Shown piece after piece: positions 10,201 through 16,930 of a stretch of DNA of 36,943 nucleotides. Origin of the DNA: Muribaculaceae bacterium. Lineage in GTDB: Bacteria; Bacteroidota; Bacteroidia; Bacteroidales; Muribaculaceae. The translations under genes were made by a program, and so were the position numbers. The notes beneath the pieces are model-generated. The model was not told where the DNA came from. It was given only the letters and a program-made list of their open reading frames with translations, and did no database searches. Location: contig JAGBWK010000083.1 in NCBI GenBank assembly GCA_017629835.1, forward strand, positions 1 to 36,943. The letters are read 5' to 3'. The stretch's first letter is position 1. Every line of letters starts with the position of its first letter.

Positions 10201-10636
10201 TCTCCGTGAGCTCGACCAACTCCGCCAGTCGGTACAAAATGCGTCGTACGAACAGAAAGACCCGCTCGTAATCTATAAAGTTGAGTCATTCCACCTCTTT
10301 GAGAATATGCTCAGCAATCTCAACAACAAGGCGATGACTACACTTTTGCGCGGTCAAATCTACGCTCCACAGCCACGTCAACAGGACGGCGAAGCACAGA
10401 ACAAAGGTCCCGAAGTGCGTCAAGCTATGCCCGAACGCCGCAACGACTACTCCAACCTCCGTGCATCGAAGGACGACCTCCCCGGCCAAGCTGAGCAGCG
10501 CGCAGCAGCCAACTCGCCTCAGGGTCAGCGTCAGCCCAATATGCCCGTCAAAGTGGGCCCCAAAGTTGGACGAAACGACCCATGTCCTTGTGGCTCAGGC
10601 AAGAAATTCAAGAACTGCCACGGCCGCGGCGTATAA
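7298..10636 (+). CDS. secA: Protein translocase ATPase SecA
   Basis: SecA is the motor that drives preproteins through the SecYEG channel. The 1,112-residue product has Walker A GEGKT at 194-198 in [14 protein letters not shown], the [15 protein letters not shown]alker B region, the preprotein-crosslinking and helicase motifs ([32 protein letters not shown]), and a C-terminal zinc/SecB-binding motif with C1096, C1098, C1107 and H1108. The length is larger than the approximately 900 residues of E. coli SecA but usual for Bacteroidota, which carry insertions. The start ATG at 7298 gives the expected N terminus [13 protein letters not shown] found no clear TAnnTTTG box in the 74 nt upstream, so it may be read through from the upstream pair. 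Confidence 0.98.
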   Translation: MSLTSILTKLFGNKSQRDLKEIQPIVDKISAMGPELKNLTIDQLRERIDAVRADIAEATKAEEDAIVSLKEQVENLPFDERQPIWNQIDKHEKNILDILEDKLSEHLPNVFATMRETAARFAANESIVVKATQLDRELAAQGKDFVEIDGDNAIWKNHWLAGGNGITWDMVHYDVQLIGGVVLHQGKIAEMATGEGKTLVATLPVFLRSLSKRGVHVVTVNDYLSKRDSEWMGPLYMFHGSTVDCIDKHKPNTPERRRAYECDITFGTNNEFGFDYLRDNMAMTPADMVQRKHYYAIVDEVDSVLIDDARTPLIISGPVPKGEDQLFDEYKHNVEKVVNSQRRLVTQLLSEAKTKLASDDKETQQEGALALFRAFKGLPKNGALIKFLSQEGMKNILLKTEGYYLQDNSREMPKAIEPLYFVIDEKNRSVELTDKGIDELTGKSEDPQFFVLPDIAAELSDIERIDDLAERQTKKDEAMQNYAVKAERVHTVTQLLKAYTLFEKDIEYVIDENKIKIVDEQTGRIMEGRRYSDGLHQAIEAKEGVKVEAATQTFATITLQNYFRMYHKLSGMTGTAETEAGELWDIYKLDVVTIPTNRPVARIDMNDRVFKTKKEKYAAVIDEIVRLRDEGRPVLVGTTNVEISELLYRMLQMRHIDAQVLNAKLHQKEAQVVAEAGKKGMVTIATNMAGRGTDIKLSPEVKEAGGLAIIGTERHESRRVDRQLRGRSGRQGDPGSSVFYVSFEDQLMRLFATDRVMKMLDTLGLKEGEMIEAKMVNRAIENAQKRVEENNFGIRKRLLEYDDVMNKQRSYIYSRRHHALLGERIGIDIANMLYDTIENIVDSYGTPELFDDMRLELMKVLTIEPPFTADEFRNLNREDAIQKLYASANEALQRRSERIIEVAQPVINDWVINRGAKGPIIVPMTDGKRVLNLRVDITEAYESGCKSIVKEWHKAIMLISIDELWKEHLRELDQLRQSVQNASYEQKDPLVIYKVESFHLFENMLSNLNNKAMTTLLRGQIYAPQPRQQDGEAQNKGPEVRQAMPERRNDYSNLRASKDDLPGQAEQRAAANSPQGQRQPNMPVKVGPKVGRNDPCPCGSGKKFKNCHGRGV

Positions 10637-10652
10637 TAAACTAAAGCATCGT

Positions 10653-10682
10653 CGAAGTCGTTATTCATACATAACGGCTTCG
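10653..10682 (+). terminator. Hairpin after secA, possible terminator
   Basis: CGAAGTCGTTAT (10653-10664) pairs with ATAACGGCTTCG (10671-10682) around a 6-nt loop, a 12-bp stem with one G-T wobble, starting 16 nt after the secA stop. It lacks a clear T-run, so it could be a weak terminator or an RNA-stabilising hairpin between secA and the next gene. Confidence 0.5.
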
Positions 10683-10733
10683 GCTCTCAAATAAATTTCC
10701 ACCTACAATAAGCAAAAAGCGACATTACAAGTC

Positions 10734-11738
10734 ATGGAAAATTTCAATCCAACCGATTCAGAATTCAATCCAACCAATCCTGAAGAAAACAGGGAAGATG
10801 CCGAATTAGAGACAACGAAACTCGAACTCGAAGCAAAAAAACGCCGCACAATATTATATTTCGTTAGTGCCATAGTAGCTTTGGCGCTGATAGTTGTAGG
10901 TCTCTTCATCTGGCTCGCCACCAATCGCGCCGAGCTCAATGAGGTGCGCCAAGCCAACGAGCAACTTATGCTTGAAAACGAAATGATGCAGAGCGCAAAC
11001 GAATTTGCTCAAATCGAAAGCGAATTTGCAGCTATGGAGAATCAGACCCAACTGCTCGCCAACGACTCAATCGTTGAGAAATATGCTGCAGCTCGTGCTC
11101 AGGTAGAGAAACTCATGGAAGAACTCCGCAACGAGAAAAACAAGAGTGCAGCACAAATCAAAAAGCTTCAAGACGAAATCGCTACTCTCAAAGGAATTCT
11201 TCGCGACTATGTGCAGCGCATCAACGAGCTTATGGCTGAAAACGAAGGGCTCCGCAGCGAAAACGCTTCAGTAAAATCGCAAAATGCTCGCCTTTCCAAC
11301 CAAGTGCAACAAGTGACCAAGTCGAACGAAGAGCTTACCGAGCGTATGACTCTCGCCGAAAAACTCAACGTCAGCGGACTCAATTTCGTTGCCCTCAACA
11401 AGAAGGATAAGAACGAAAAGAGAATCACCAAGGCTGTGCGATTAATGGCTACTTTCACCATTCCTCAAAACAACTCTACACCTCCCGGCGAAAAGACCAT
11501 TTACATGCGTATCACATCGCCCGAAGGCAATGTATTGACTGGCAATGGTGGCACATTCGACTTTGAGGGCACATCGCTCGCTGCAACAGCTCGCACCACT
11601 ATTGAGTATGCCAACGAAGAGATTGGTGGCGTGAAAATCTATTGGGATGTCAATACCACTCTCAATCCCGGCGACTACAAGGTGGAAATATTTGCCGACA
11701 ACTACCGACTTGCTTCGCGCTCATTCACAATGAAATAA
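10734..11738 (+). CDS. Single-pass membrane protein with long coiled coil, function unknown
   Basis: The 334-residue protein has an acidic cytoplasmic N terminus containing an imperfect repeat (FNPTDSE FNPTNPE, residues 4-16), a single membrane helix at about 39-62, and a long heptad-rich coiled coil rich in E, K, N and A from about 65 to 215. A C-terminal beta-rich domain (about 225-334) contains IYMRITSPEGNVLTG and a PGDYKVEIFADNY block typical of an immunoglobulin-like or carbohydrate-associated sandwich. There is no signal cleavage site, so it is likely anchored in the inner membrane with the coiled coil and sandwich in the periplasm. I do not recognise a named family. Automated pipelines sometimes label such proteins as chromosome-segregation proteins merely because of the coiled coil; nothing here supports that. 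Confidence 0.85.
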   Translation: MENFNPTDSEFNPTNPEENREDAELETTKLELEAKKRRTILYFVSAIVALALIVVGLFIWLATNRAELNEVRQANEQLMLENEMMQSANEFAQIESEFAAMENQTQLLANDSIVEKYAAARAQVEKLMEELRNEKNKSAAQIKKLQDEIATLKGILRDYVQRINELMAENEGLRSENASVKSQNARLSNQVQQVTKSNEELTERMTLAEKLNVSGLNFVALNKKDKNEKRITKAVRLMATFTIPQNNSTPPGEKTIYMRITSPEGNVLTGNGGTFDFEGTSLAATARTTIEYANEEIGGVKIYWDVNTTLNPGDYKVEIFADNYRLASRSFTMK

Positions 11739-11856
11739 AAAGCCTTGGTAGCTCCGAAACAATATCACGAAGGCGATACCGCCTCCCTCTGAAGCAAGGC
11801 GCAGCAACAGCGATGAGTCATTACTAAAGCGCATTATCCATTAATCAAATAAGCCT

Positions 11857-12570
11857 ATGGACCAGTTTATTTCCGAAATAACCGCCCCGGGCGTAACGAC
11901 AACCGCTGCTATCTTCAAGCTCGTAGTCAGTATGATTTTAGGCAGTGCAGTAGGCTTTGAGCGCAAACTCAAAGGTCAGTCGGCTGGGATACGCACATTC
12001 TCACTGATATGTATGGGCGCCACGCTGGCAATGCTCATCTCTATTTATGTTCCGCAAGAATATATGGGGCTGAAGAATGGCGACCCTGGACGCATTGCCG
12101 CGCAGGTAATCACTGGTATCGGTTTCCTTGGCGCTGGAGCAATCATCCAGATGAAAGGCTCAGTGAAAGGGCTGACAACGGCTGCAAGCATCTGGATGGT
12201 AGCAACCATAGGAATGACCGTAGGGCTTGGGCTCTACACTCTGTCGATTGTAGCTACACTGCTTATTCTTGTCATCCTCCACATATTCGAACGCCTCGAA
12301 CATCGCGTAGTAGTTAGTGTTGAGTCGCGCTCTATCCAGCTAAATATCAATGGCATAGTCACCGACCTTGCGCCCTATCGCGAAATGCTGTCTCAGAAAA
12401 ATGTGACCTTGACAAATATGCTCGTTGAATACAACTACGAAGAATCGACCACACAACTCAACCTCAACGTGCTGTTTCGCGACACGACCGATTATGTAGC
12501 CGTAACGGACTCACTGCGAGCAATCAACCCCACTCGCTCTATCGCACTCACAAATCAAGTGACCATATAA
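11857..12570 (+). CDS. MgtC/SapB family membrane protein
   Basis: The 237-residue protein has the MgtC/SapB membrane domain in its first about 145 residues: GSAVGFERKLKGQSAGIRTFSLICMGA, GRIAAQVITGIGFLGAGAII and GLTTAASIWMVATIGM are all family hallmarks. A soluble ACT-like tail follows (about 150-237). MgtC-type proteins are linked to growth at low magnesium and to intracellular survival, partly by modulating other membrane ATPases or transporters; this homologue is of the widespread SapB type whose role is unknown. It lies 17 nt before the cation:proton antiporter and is likely cotranscribed, so a shared role in ion homeostasis is a reasonable inference. Confidence 0.92.
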   Translation: MDQFISEITAPGVTTTAAIFKLVVSMILGSAVGFERKLKGQSAGIRTFSLICMGATLAMLISIYVPQEYMGLKNGDPGRIAAQVITGIGFLGAGAIIQMKGSVKGLTTAASIWMVATIGMTVGLGLYTLSIVATLLILVILHIFERLEHRVVVSVESRSIQLNINGIVTDLAPYREMLSQKNVTLTNMLVEYNYEESTTQLNLNVLFRDTTDYVAVTDSLRAINPTRSIALTNQVTI

Positions 12571-12587
12571 CCCCGAAATCTCGTCAA

Positions 12588-14813
12588 ATGGAATCCCTGA
12601 GCATCGACAGCCTAATCTCCGACTTAGCTTTTATCCTCATACTTGGCGCAGTTGTCACAATCCTGTTCAAATGGATTAAACAACCTGTGGTGTTGGGTTA
12701 CATCGTTGCCGGATTTCTCGCAAGCCCCAACTTTGAGCCGCTGCCGTCGGTAGCCAACGAGGAAAACATTGAGTTCTGGGCTCAAATTGGCATCGTCGTG
12801 CTGCTATTCACGCTCGGATTGGAATTCAGCTTCAAGAAGTTGGTCAACACAGGCAGTTCCGCCATAGTCACCGCATTGATTATCGTGTTGGGGATGATGG
12901 CCACAGGCTTCATTATAGGGCAAGTGCTCGGATTTACCACAATCAACAGCCTCTTTCTTGGGGGTATGTTGTCGATGTCGTCGACCACAATTATCATCAA
13001 AGCACTTACCGACCTCGGGCTTAACCAGAAGAAATTTGCCACAATGGTGTTTGCCGTACTCGTGGTTGAAGATATATTTGCCGTAGTGATGATGGTGATA
13101 CTATCATCTATTGCGGTCAACAACAACGTCAATGGAGGCGAAATGCTACTGAGCATCAGCAAACTCGTATTTTTCCTCGTCATTTGGTTCTTAGTGGGTG
13201 TGGCAGTACTCCCTTCGCTTCTGAACCGCGCTCGCCGATTCCTCAACAGCGAGTCGCTACTAATCGTCTCTATGGGGCTATGCCTTGGCATGGCTGTATT
13301 CTCAGTAGCCTGCGGCTTCTCGCTCGCTCTCGGAGCTTTCGTCATGGGCTCAATCCTTGCTGGCACAAGCTATGCCGAGCGCATTGAGCGTGTGACTATG
13401 CCTATCAAGGACCTGTTTGGCGCCGTTTTCTTCATCTCCGTAGGTATGATGGTGCAACCCTCCGTAATTGAGCAGTATTGGCCTTCGATACTGCTGCTCT
13501 CAGCCGTTGTTATCATCGGTATGATTACTTTCGGCACATTCGGTATGCTTGCCACAGGTCAAACACTACGCATAGCTATCGAATCGGGCTTCTCACTGAC
13601 TCAAATTGGCGAATTTGCATTCATCATCGCATCGCTCGGTATGAGTCTCGGCGTTCTCGACCCGACTATCTACCCTATAGTAGTTGCCGTTTCGGTAATC
13701 ACAACATTCACTACGCCCTACTTCATCAAGATGTCGGGACCGTTCTACAACTTTGTAGAGCGACATTTACCCGAAAAGTTCCGCTTCTTAATCGACCGCT
13801 ACAACCAAAATGCAACCGAGGCTGCAAACAAAAACAGCCAGTGGAAAACCCTTATACACCAAAACATCCGACGTATGCTCATCTATTCTATCGTATTGAT
13901 AGCTATAACGTTGGTGTCGCTCAAATTCTTCATCCCATGGTTGCAAACTATCTTACCCGAATATTATCGTGGAGTTGGAGCGGTGGTCACACTGTTCGTA
14001 ATGGCGCCCTTCCTGCTGGCATTGTCGCTGCCGGCACGAGCGTCGCGTGAACAACGCCAACAGCGTGAGCTTGACAATAACCAATACCTCGTGCCCCGCG
14101 TTGTGCTCTTGATATTCCGCGTCATTATCGTTATCGGATTCATCGTTCACATCCTGTCGGCAGTAATCAATATGACGGTCGGATTTTCGGTTGGCGTTGC
14201 TATCGCACTGTTGGTATTTATGTTCAAATCGCGCAAACTTATTGCCAGCATGCATGGTATGGAGCGCCGATTTATGTCGAATCTCAACGAACGCGACCTC
14301 CGACGCACCGGGCAAAACAATTCCATAGTGAGCGACCTTCATTTGGCTTACATCCACGTTGGCAATGACTCTCCACTAATCGGGCAACGCTTAGGTGACT
14401 CGCAAATTCGTGCCAATTATGGTGTGAATGTGTCAAGCATCACTCGAGGCAACAATTTCATCCCTGTACCTACGAGCAAGGACCGACTGTTTCCTGGCGA
14501 CGTAGTAGGCATCATCGGCACAGACACCCAAATCGAGCAACTGTTGCCAGTACTCGAAGGTTCCAATGAAGTTGAAGAGACACCAAAAGCCAACGCTTCC
14601 GACTATACTATTACCAACATTGAACTTTCAGAGCGCTCCCCTCTCATCGGCAAATCGATAGCGCAAGCCGACGTCAGAGGGAAATACTCAACGCTAATAC
14701 TCGCCGTTGAACGCGACGGACAATTCATTGCCGACCTCGCATCAGCACATTTCTGCAAAGGGGACAAAATCTACCTCTTCGCACCCAAATCCGCCCTCAA
14801 AACCCTCGCATAG
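12588..14813 (+). CDS. CPA2-family cation:proton antiporter with two C-terminal RCK_C (TrkA-C) domains
   Basis: The 741-residue protein has an N-terminal sodium/hydrogen exchanger domain of about 12 membrane segments (residues about 8-400): PVVLGYIVAGFLASP, VLLFTLGLEFSFKKL, LSMSSTTIIIKAL and VLVVEDIFAVVMM are typical of the KefB/GerN group. A further block of about four hydrophobic segments follows (about 425-560, including GAVVTLFVMAPFLLALSLPA). Two RCK_C-like regulatory domains form the tail (about 580-660 with GQRLGDSQIRANYGVNV, and 675-741 with GKSIAQADVRGKYSTLI). I do not see the nucleotide-binding RCK_N Rossmann domain (GxGxxG) found in KefB/KefC. It probably exchanges K+ or Na+ for protons. 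Ion specificity cannot be read from sequence. Confidence 0.92.
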   Translation: MESLSIDSLISDLAFILILGAVVTILFKWIKQPVVLGYIVAGFLASPNFEPLPSVANEENIEFWAQIGIVVLLFTLGLEFSFKKLVNTGSSAIVTALIIVLGMMATGFIIGQVLGFTTINSLFLGGMLSMSSTTIIIKALTDLGLNQKKFATMVFAVLVVEDIFAVVMMVILSSIAVNNNVNGGEMLLSISKLVFFLVIWFLVGVAVLPSLLNRARRFLNSESLLIVSMGLCLGMAVFSVACGFSLALGAFVMGSILAGTSYAERIERVTMPIKDLFGAVFFISVGMMVQPSVIEQYWPSILLLSAVVIIGMITFGTFGMLATGQTLRIAIESGFSLTQIGEFAFIIASLGMSLGVLDPTIYPIVVAVSVITTFTTPYFIKMSGPFYNFVERHLPEKFRFLIDRYNQNATEAANKNSQWKTLIHQNIRRMLIYSIVLIAITLVSLKFFIPWLQTILPEYYRGVGAVVTLFVMAPFLLALSLPARASREQRQQRELDNNQYLVPRVVLLIFRVIIVIGFIVHILSAVINMTVGFSVGVAIALLVFMFKSRKLIASMHGMERRFMSNLNERDLRRTGQNNSIVSDLHLAYIHVGNDSPLIGQRLGDSQIRANYGVNVSSITRGNNFIPVPTSKDRLFPGDVVGIIGTDTQIEQLLPVLEGSNEVEETPKANASDYTITNIELSERSPLIGKSIAQADVRGKYSTLILAVERDGQFIADLASAHFCKGDKIYLFAPKSALKTLA

Positions 14814-14838
14814 AATCAAAACCATTATTTTATACCAT

Positions 14839-15147
14839 ATGGACTACAACTTTCAGCAACAGTTCCACCAAGAACCCGATTATTCGCAACAATATCGAAA
14901 CCAACCACCACCAAACAACTATCTCGTTTGGGGTATTCTTGCCACCCTATTTTGTTGCCTACCATTAGGTATTCCTTCAATCGTCTATGCATCAAAGGTA
15001 GATTCATATTGGTATCGCGGCTTTTATGAAGAGTCTTTCCGAGCATCTGCGAATGCAAAGAAATGGGCTATAATCTCAGCTGTTGCTTACGCTGTGATAA
15101 TCGTTTTATACCTTTTGCTCGTATTAGCTTTAGCGGCTATAGGTTAG
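14839..15147 (+). CDS. CD225/dispanin family small membrane protein
   Basis: The 102-residue protein has a Gln/Pro-rich N-terminal tail (residues 1-27), then two membrane segments. The first (NNYLVWGILATLFCCLPLGI, about 28-47) carries the paired Cys and CLPLGIPSIVYASKV signature of the CD225/dispanin family, and the second is near the C terminus (about 78-101). I chose ATG at 14839 rather than the upstream in-frame start inside the antiporter gene because the family signature begins soon after it and the 25-nt gap to the antiporter stop is normal. In eukaryotes this fold (IFITM) modifies membranes; the bacterial role is unknown. Confidence 0.85.
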   Translation: MDYNFQQQFHQEPDYSQQYRNQPPPNNYLVWGILATLFCCLPLGIPSIVYASKVDSYWYRGFYEESFRASANAKKWAIISAVAYAVIIVLYLLLVLALAAIG

Positions 15148-15149
15148 GA

Positions 15150-15171
15150 ATATGATTTATAATAATCATAT
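15150..15171. repeat. AT-rich 8-bp inverted repeat
   Basis: ATATGATT (15150-15157) and AATCATAT (15164-15171) form a perfect inverted repeat around a 6-nt spacer, just after the dispanin stop codon. It is too AT-rich and lacks the T-tract of a strong terminator; it could be a weak hairpin or an operator-like palindrome. Confidence 0.3.
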
Positions 15172-15213
15172 CTTCAACTGCATAAATTTCTATTGAGACT
15201 CAGAATACAGGCA

Positions 15214-15603
15214 ATGCAACGACGCACAATAATAGCGATTGTAATTGCTTTTGTAGTAATTGCAATCGTTACCCTATATTTCATTTTCGATCCTGCTGAG
15301 TCGATTCATGCTCCGAAGTGCGTATTCAAAACGCTCACTGGCTACGACTGCCCCTCATGCGGCAGTCAACGTGCACTGCATGCCATTCTCAACGGACAAC
15401 TGCTTGATGCGTTCCTACTTAATCCGTTTCTTTTCTTAGCCACACCTTACCTCGCGTTGGTTGCATTCACTGCATTCTCGAAACACAAAATCGCTGTAAA
15501 GCTCAAACCGATTGTGCAACACCGTGCGGTAATCTGGTTTTATATCGTACTATATTTTGTCTGGTGGATTATCCGCAACACCCCACTATGGTCAGTCGGT
15601 TAA
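15214..15603 (+). CDS. DUF2752 membrane protein
   Basis: The 129-residue protein has the DUF2752 hallmark: CVFKTLTGYDCPSCGSQRAL (near residues 33-52), i.e. C-x8-9-C-P-x-C-G-x-x-R-A, followed by GQLLDAFLLNPF. There is one membrane helix before this motif (about 5-25) and two after it. I chose the ATG at 15214 over the in-frame TTG at 15193. The spaced cysteines suggest metal binding or a redox role, but the family function is unknown. It follows the CD225/dispanin gene by 66 nt, a pairing I associate with Bacteroidota genomes from memory. Its stop codon overlaps that of the convergent exporter gene. Confidence 0.87.
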   Translation: MQRRTIIAIVIAFVVIAIVTLYFIFDPAESIHAPKCVFKTLTGYDCPSCGSQRALHAILNGQLLDAFLLNPFLFLATPYLALVAFTAFSKHKIAVKLKPIVQHRAVIWFYIVLYFVWWIIRNTPLWSVG

Positions 15604-16661
15604 ACCAGTGCCTTGCAGAGGAAATAGCCGCCAACAAGAAGCCACACATAAATCATTGCAGCCAAACAGAATGGCTTAGCCCCAGCTTGACGGAATTTGT
15701 CGAAGCTCGTTTCAGCGCCGAGGGCTGTCATCGCCATAGTCAGTAAAAATGTGTCGAAGCTATTGATTGAAGCTGTGCATGGCTCAAGTATCGACGACGG
15801 AACGTAGATTTGCAGCAACGAGTTTAGACCGATTACGGCAAGAAAACCGAACACGAACCATGGCACTGCGATTTTGCTCTTGCCTAAACTTCCCTCGCCC
15901 GGCTGGCGACGTCGGCGCACGATTGAAATAACGTAGCTCATTATCAGCAGCACTGGCGCAAGCAGCATCACCCTAATCATCTTTGTGATTGTAGCCGCAT
16001 CAGCAATGTGGAGCGCGCCGTCGGCATCCATAGCGTTGCCTGCACCCACCACGTGAGCCACCTCGTGCAGCGTCGAGCCAGTATAAATCGCCATTTGCTG
16101 TGTATTAAGGTCGAGCACACCAGAGCGGTATAGAACGGGATACAGGAACATCGAGAGAGTGCCGAATATCACTACCGTAGAAACAGCAATAGCAGTTTTG
16201 TGTGGAGCGCATTTCACCACTGGCTCAGCGCCCAACACCGCAGCCGCGCCACAGATAGCGCTGCCAGTCGACACCATAAGTGTGGTCTTTTCATCCATTT
16301 TCAGCCAACGCCCGAACAACACGCCAAGCAGTATTGTACCTGCAATCACTATCGAATCAATCAGTATTGCCGAAGCACCAATCTCCGCCACCTGCTGAAA
16401 AGTCAAGCGGAAGCCATAGAGCACAATGCCAGTGCGAAGAATCTGTTTGGTACAGAACTTAATGCCTGGCACCCACGTTTCAGGCAAATGATTGCGAAGC
16501 GAATTGGCATAGACCATACCCAACGCAATACCCACAATCAGCGGACTCAGCGACAAGTCCTTGACCCACTGAAACTCACTAATATAGAACGCCGAAAAAG
16601 AGAATAGCGCAATCAGCAACACACCGTGCCAAATGCCCGCTTTTGATTCAGATATAGCCAT
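15600..16661 (-). CDS. YeiH-family putative sulfate exporter
   Basis: The 353-residue polytopic membrane protein (about ten hydrophobic segments) matches the conserved 'putative sulfate exporter' family (YeiH, PF03601): LSPLIVGIALGMVYANSL, LRTGIVLYGFRLTFQQV, VSTGSAICGAAAVLGAEPVV, YTGSTLHEVAHVVGAGNAM and the C-terminal FDTFLLTMAMTALGAETSF block. The family is linked to export of sulfate or related anions in taurine/sulfite metabolism; the substrate here is not shown. It stands alone on the minus strand, with its own promoter candidates at 16748-16801, and its stop overlaps the DUF2752 stop. Confidence 0.92.
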   Translation of the reverse strand: MAISESKAGIWHGVLLIALFSFSAFYISEFQWVKDLSLSPLIVGIALGMVYANSLRNHLPETWVPGIKFCTKQILRTGIVLYGFRLTFQQVAEIGASAILIDSIVIAGTILLGVLFGRWLKMDEKTTLMVSTGSAICGAAAVLGAEPVVKCAPHKTAIAVSTVVIFGTLSMFLYPVLYRSGVLDLNTQQMAIYTGSTLHEVAHVVGAGNAMDADGALHIADAATITKMIRVMLLAPVLLIMSYVISIVRRRRQPGEGSLGKSKIAVPWFVFGFLAVIGLNSLLQIYVPSSILEPCTASINSFDTFLLTMAMTALGAETSFDKFRQAGAKPFCLAAMIYVWLLVGGYFLCKALV

Positions 16662-16747
16662 TGCAAAACGTTTATGATATAATTAATCCGATTCTACTAT
16701 ATATAATAATGTATAGCTATGCTAAAAATCGATGTAGATTTTCTCTG

Positions 16748-16801
16748 CAAAGTTACTTTCGATTTCACCGCAAAGTTACTGCTTTTCCCACAAACCAACA
16801 A
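16748..16801 (-). promoter_or_regulatory. Tandem -7 boxes upstream of the sulfate exporter gene
   Basis: The minus strand contains TAACTTTG twice, at 16748-16755 and 16771-16778, exactly 23 nt apart. The distal copy has a TTG at 16799-16801, 20 nt upstream, a near-ideal Bacteroidota promoter. The proximal copy is 86 nt from the ATG and has no ideal -33 element. Either or both may be used. Confidence 0.6.
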
Positions 16802-16837
16802 CTACCCTCCTTCAATAACTGTTTATCAAGCATTAAA

Positions 16838-16871
16838 TACAAAAGGGTTGCGCGATGGCAACCCTTTTGTG
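16838..16871. terminator. Strong bidirectional-type terminator hairpin
   Basis: AAAAGGGTTGC (16841-16851) pairs perfectly with GCAACCCTTTT (16858-16868) around a 6-nt loop, and two more base pairs extend it outward. On the minus strand the right arm ends in TTTTGT, so it most likely terminates the giant protease transcript 60 nt after its stop codon at 16931. Confidence 0.8.
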
Positions 16872-16930
16872 GTGTCTCTTCATAGAACTCCTTTGAGGAG
16901 ATTCTTATGTGAGATTGATTATTCTGCTGA

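Noticed and set aside
11780..11805. Short hairpin AGGCG-ATAC-CGCCT between the coiled-coil and MgtC genes
   Set aside because: Only a 5-bp stem with no T-run; not enough to call a terminator.
14707..14838. Upstream extension of the CD225/dispanin gene
   Set aside because: It would start inside the antiporter gene and adds 44 low-complexity residues; the ATG at 14839 gives the family-like N terminus.
15193..15213. TTG start for the DUF2752 gene
   Set aside because: ATG at 15214 is in frame and gives a normal short N terminus before the first membrane helix.
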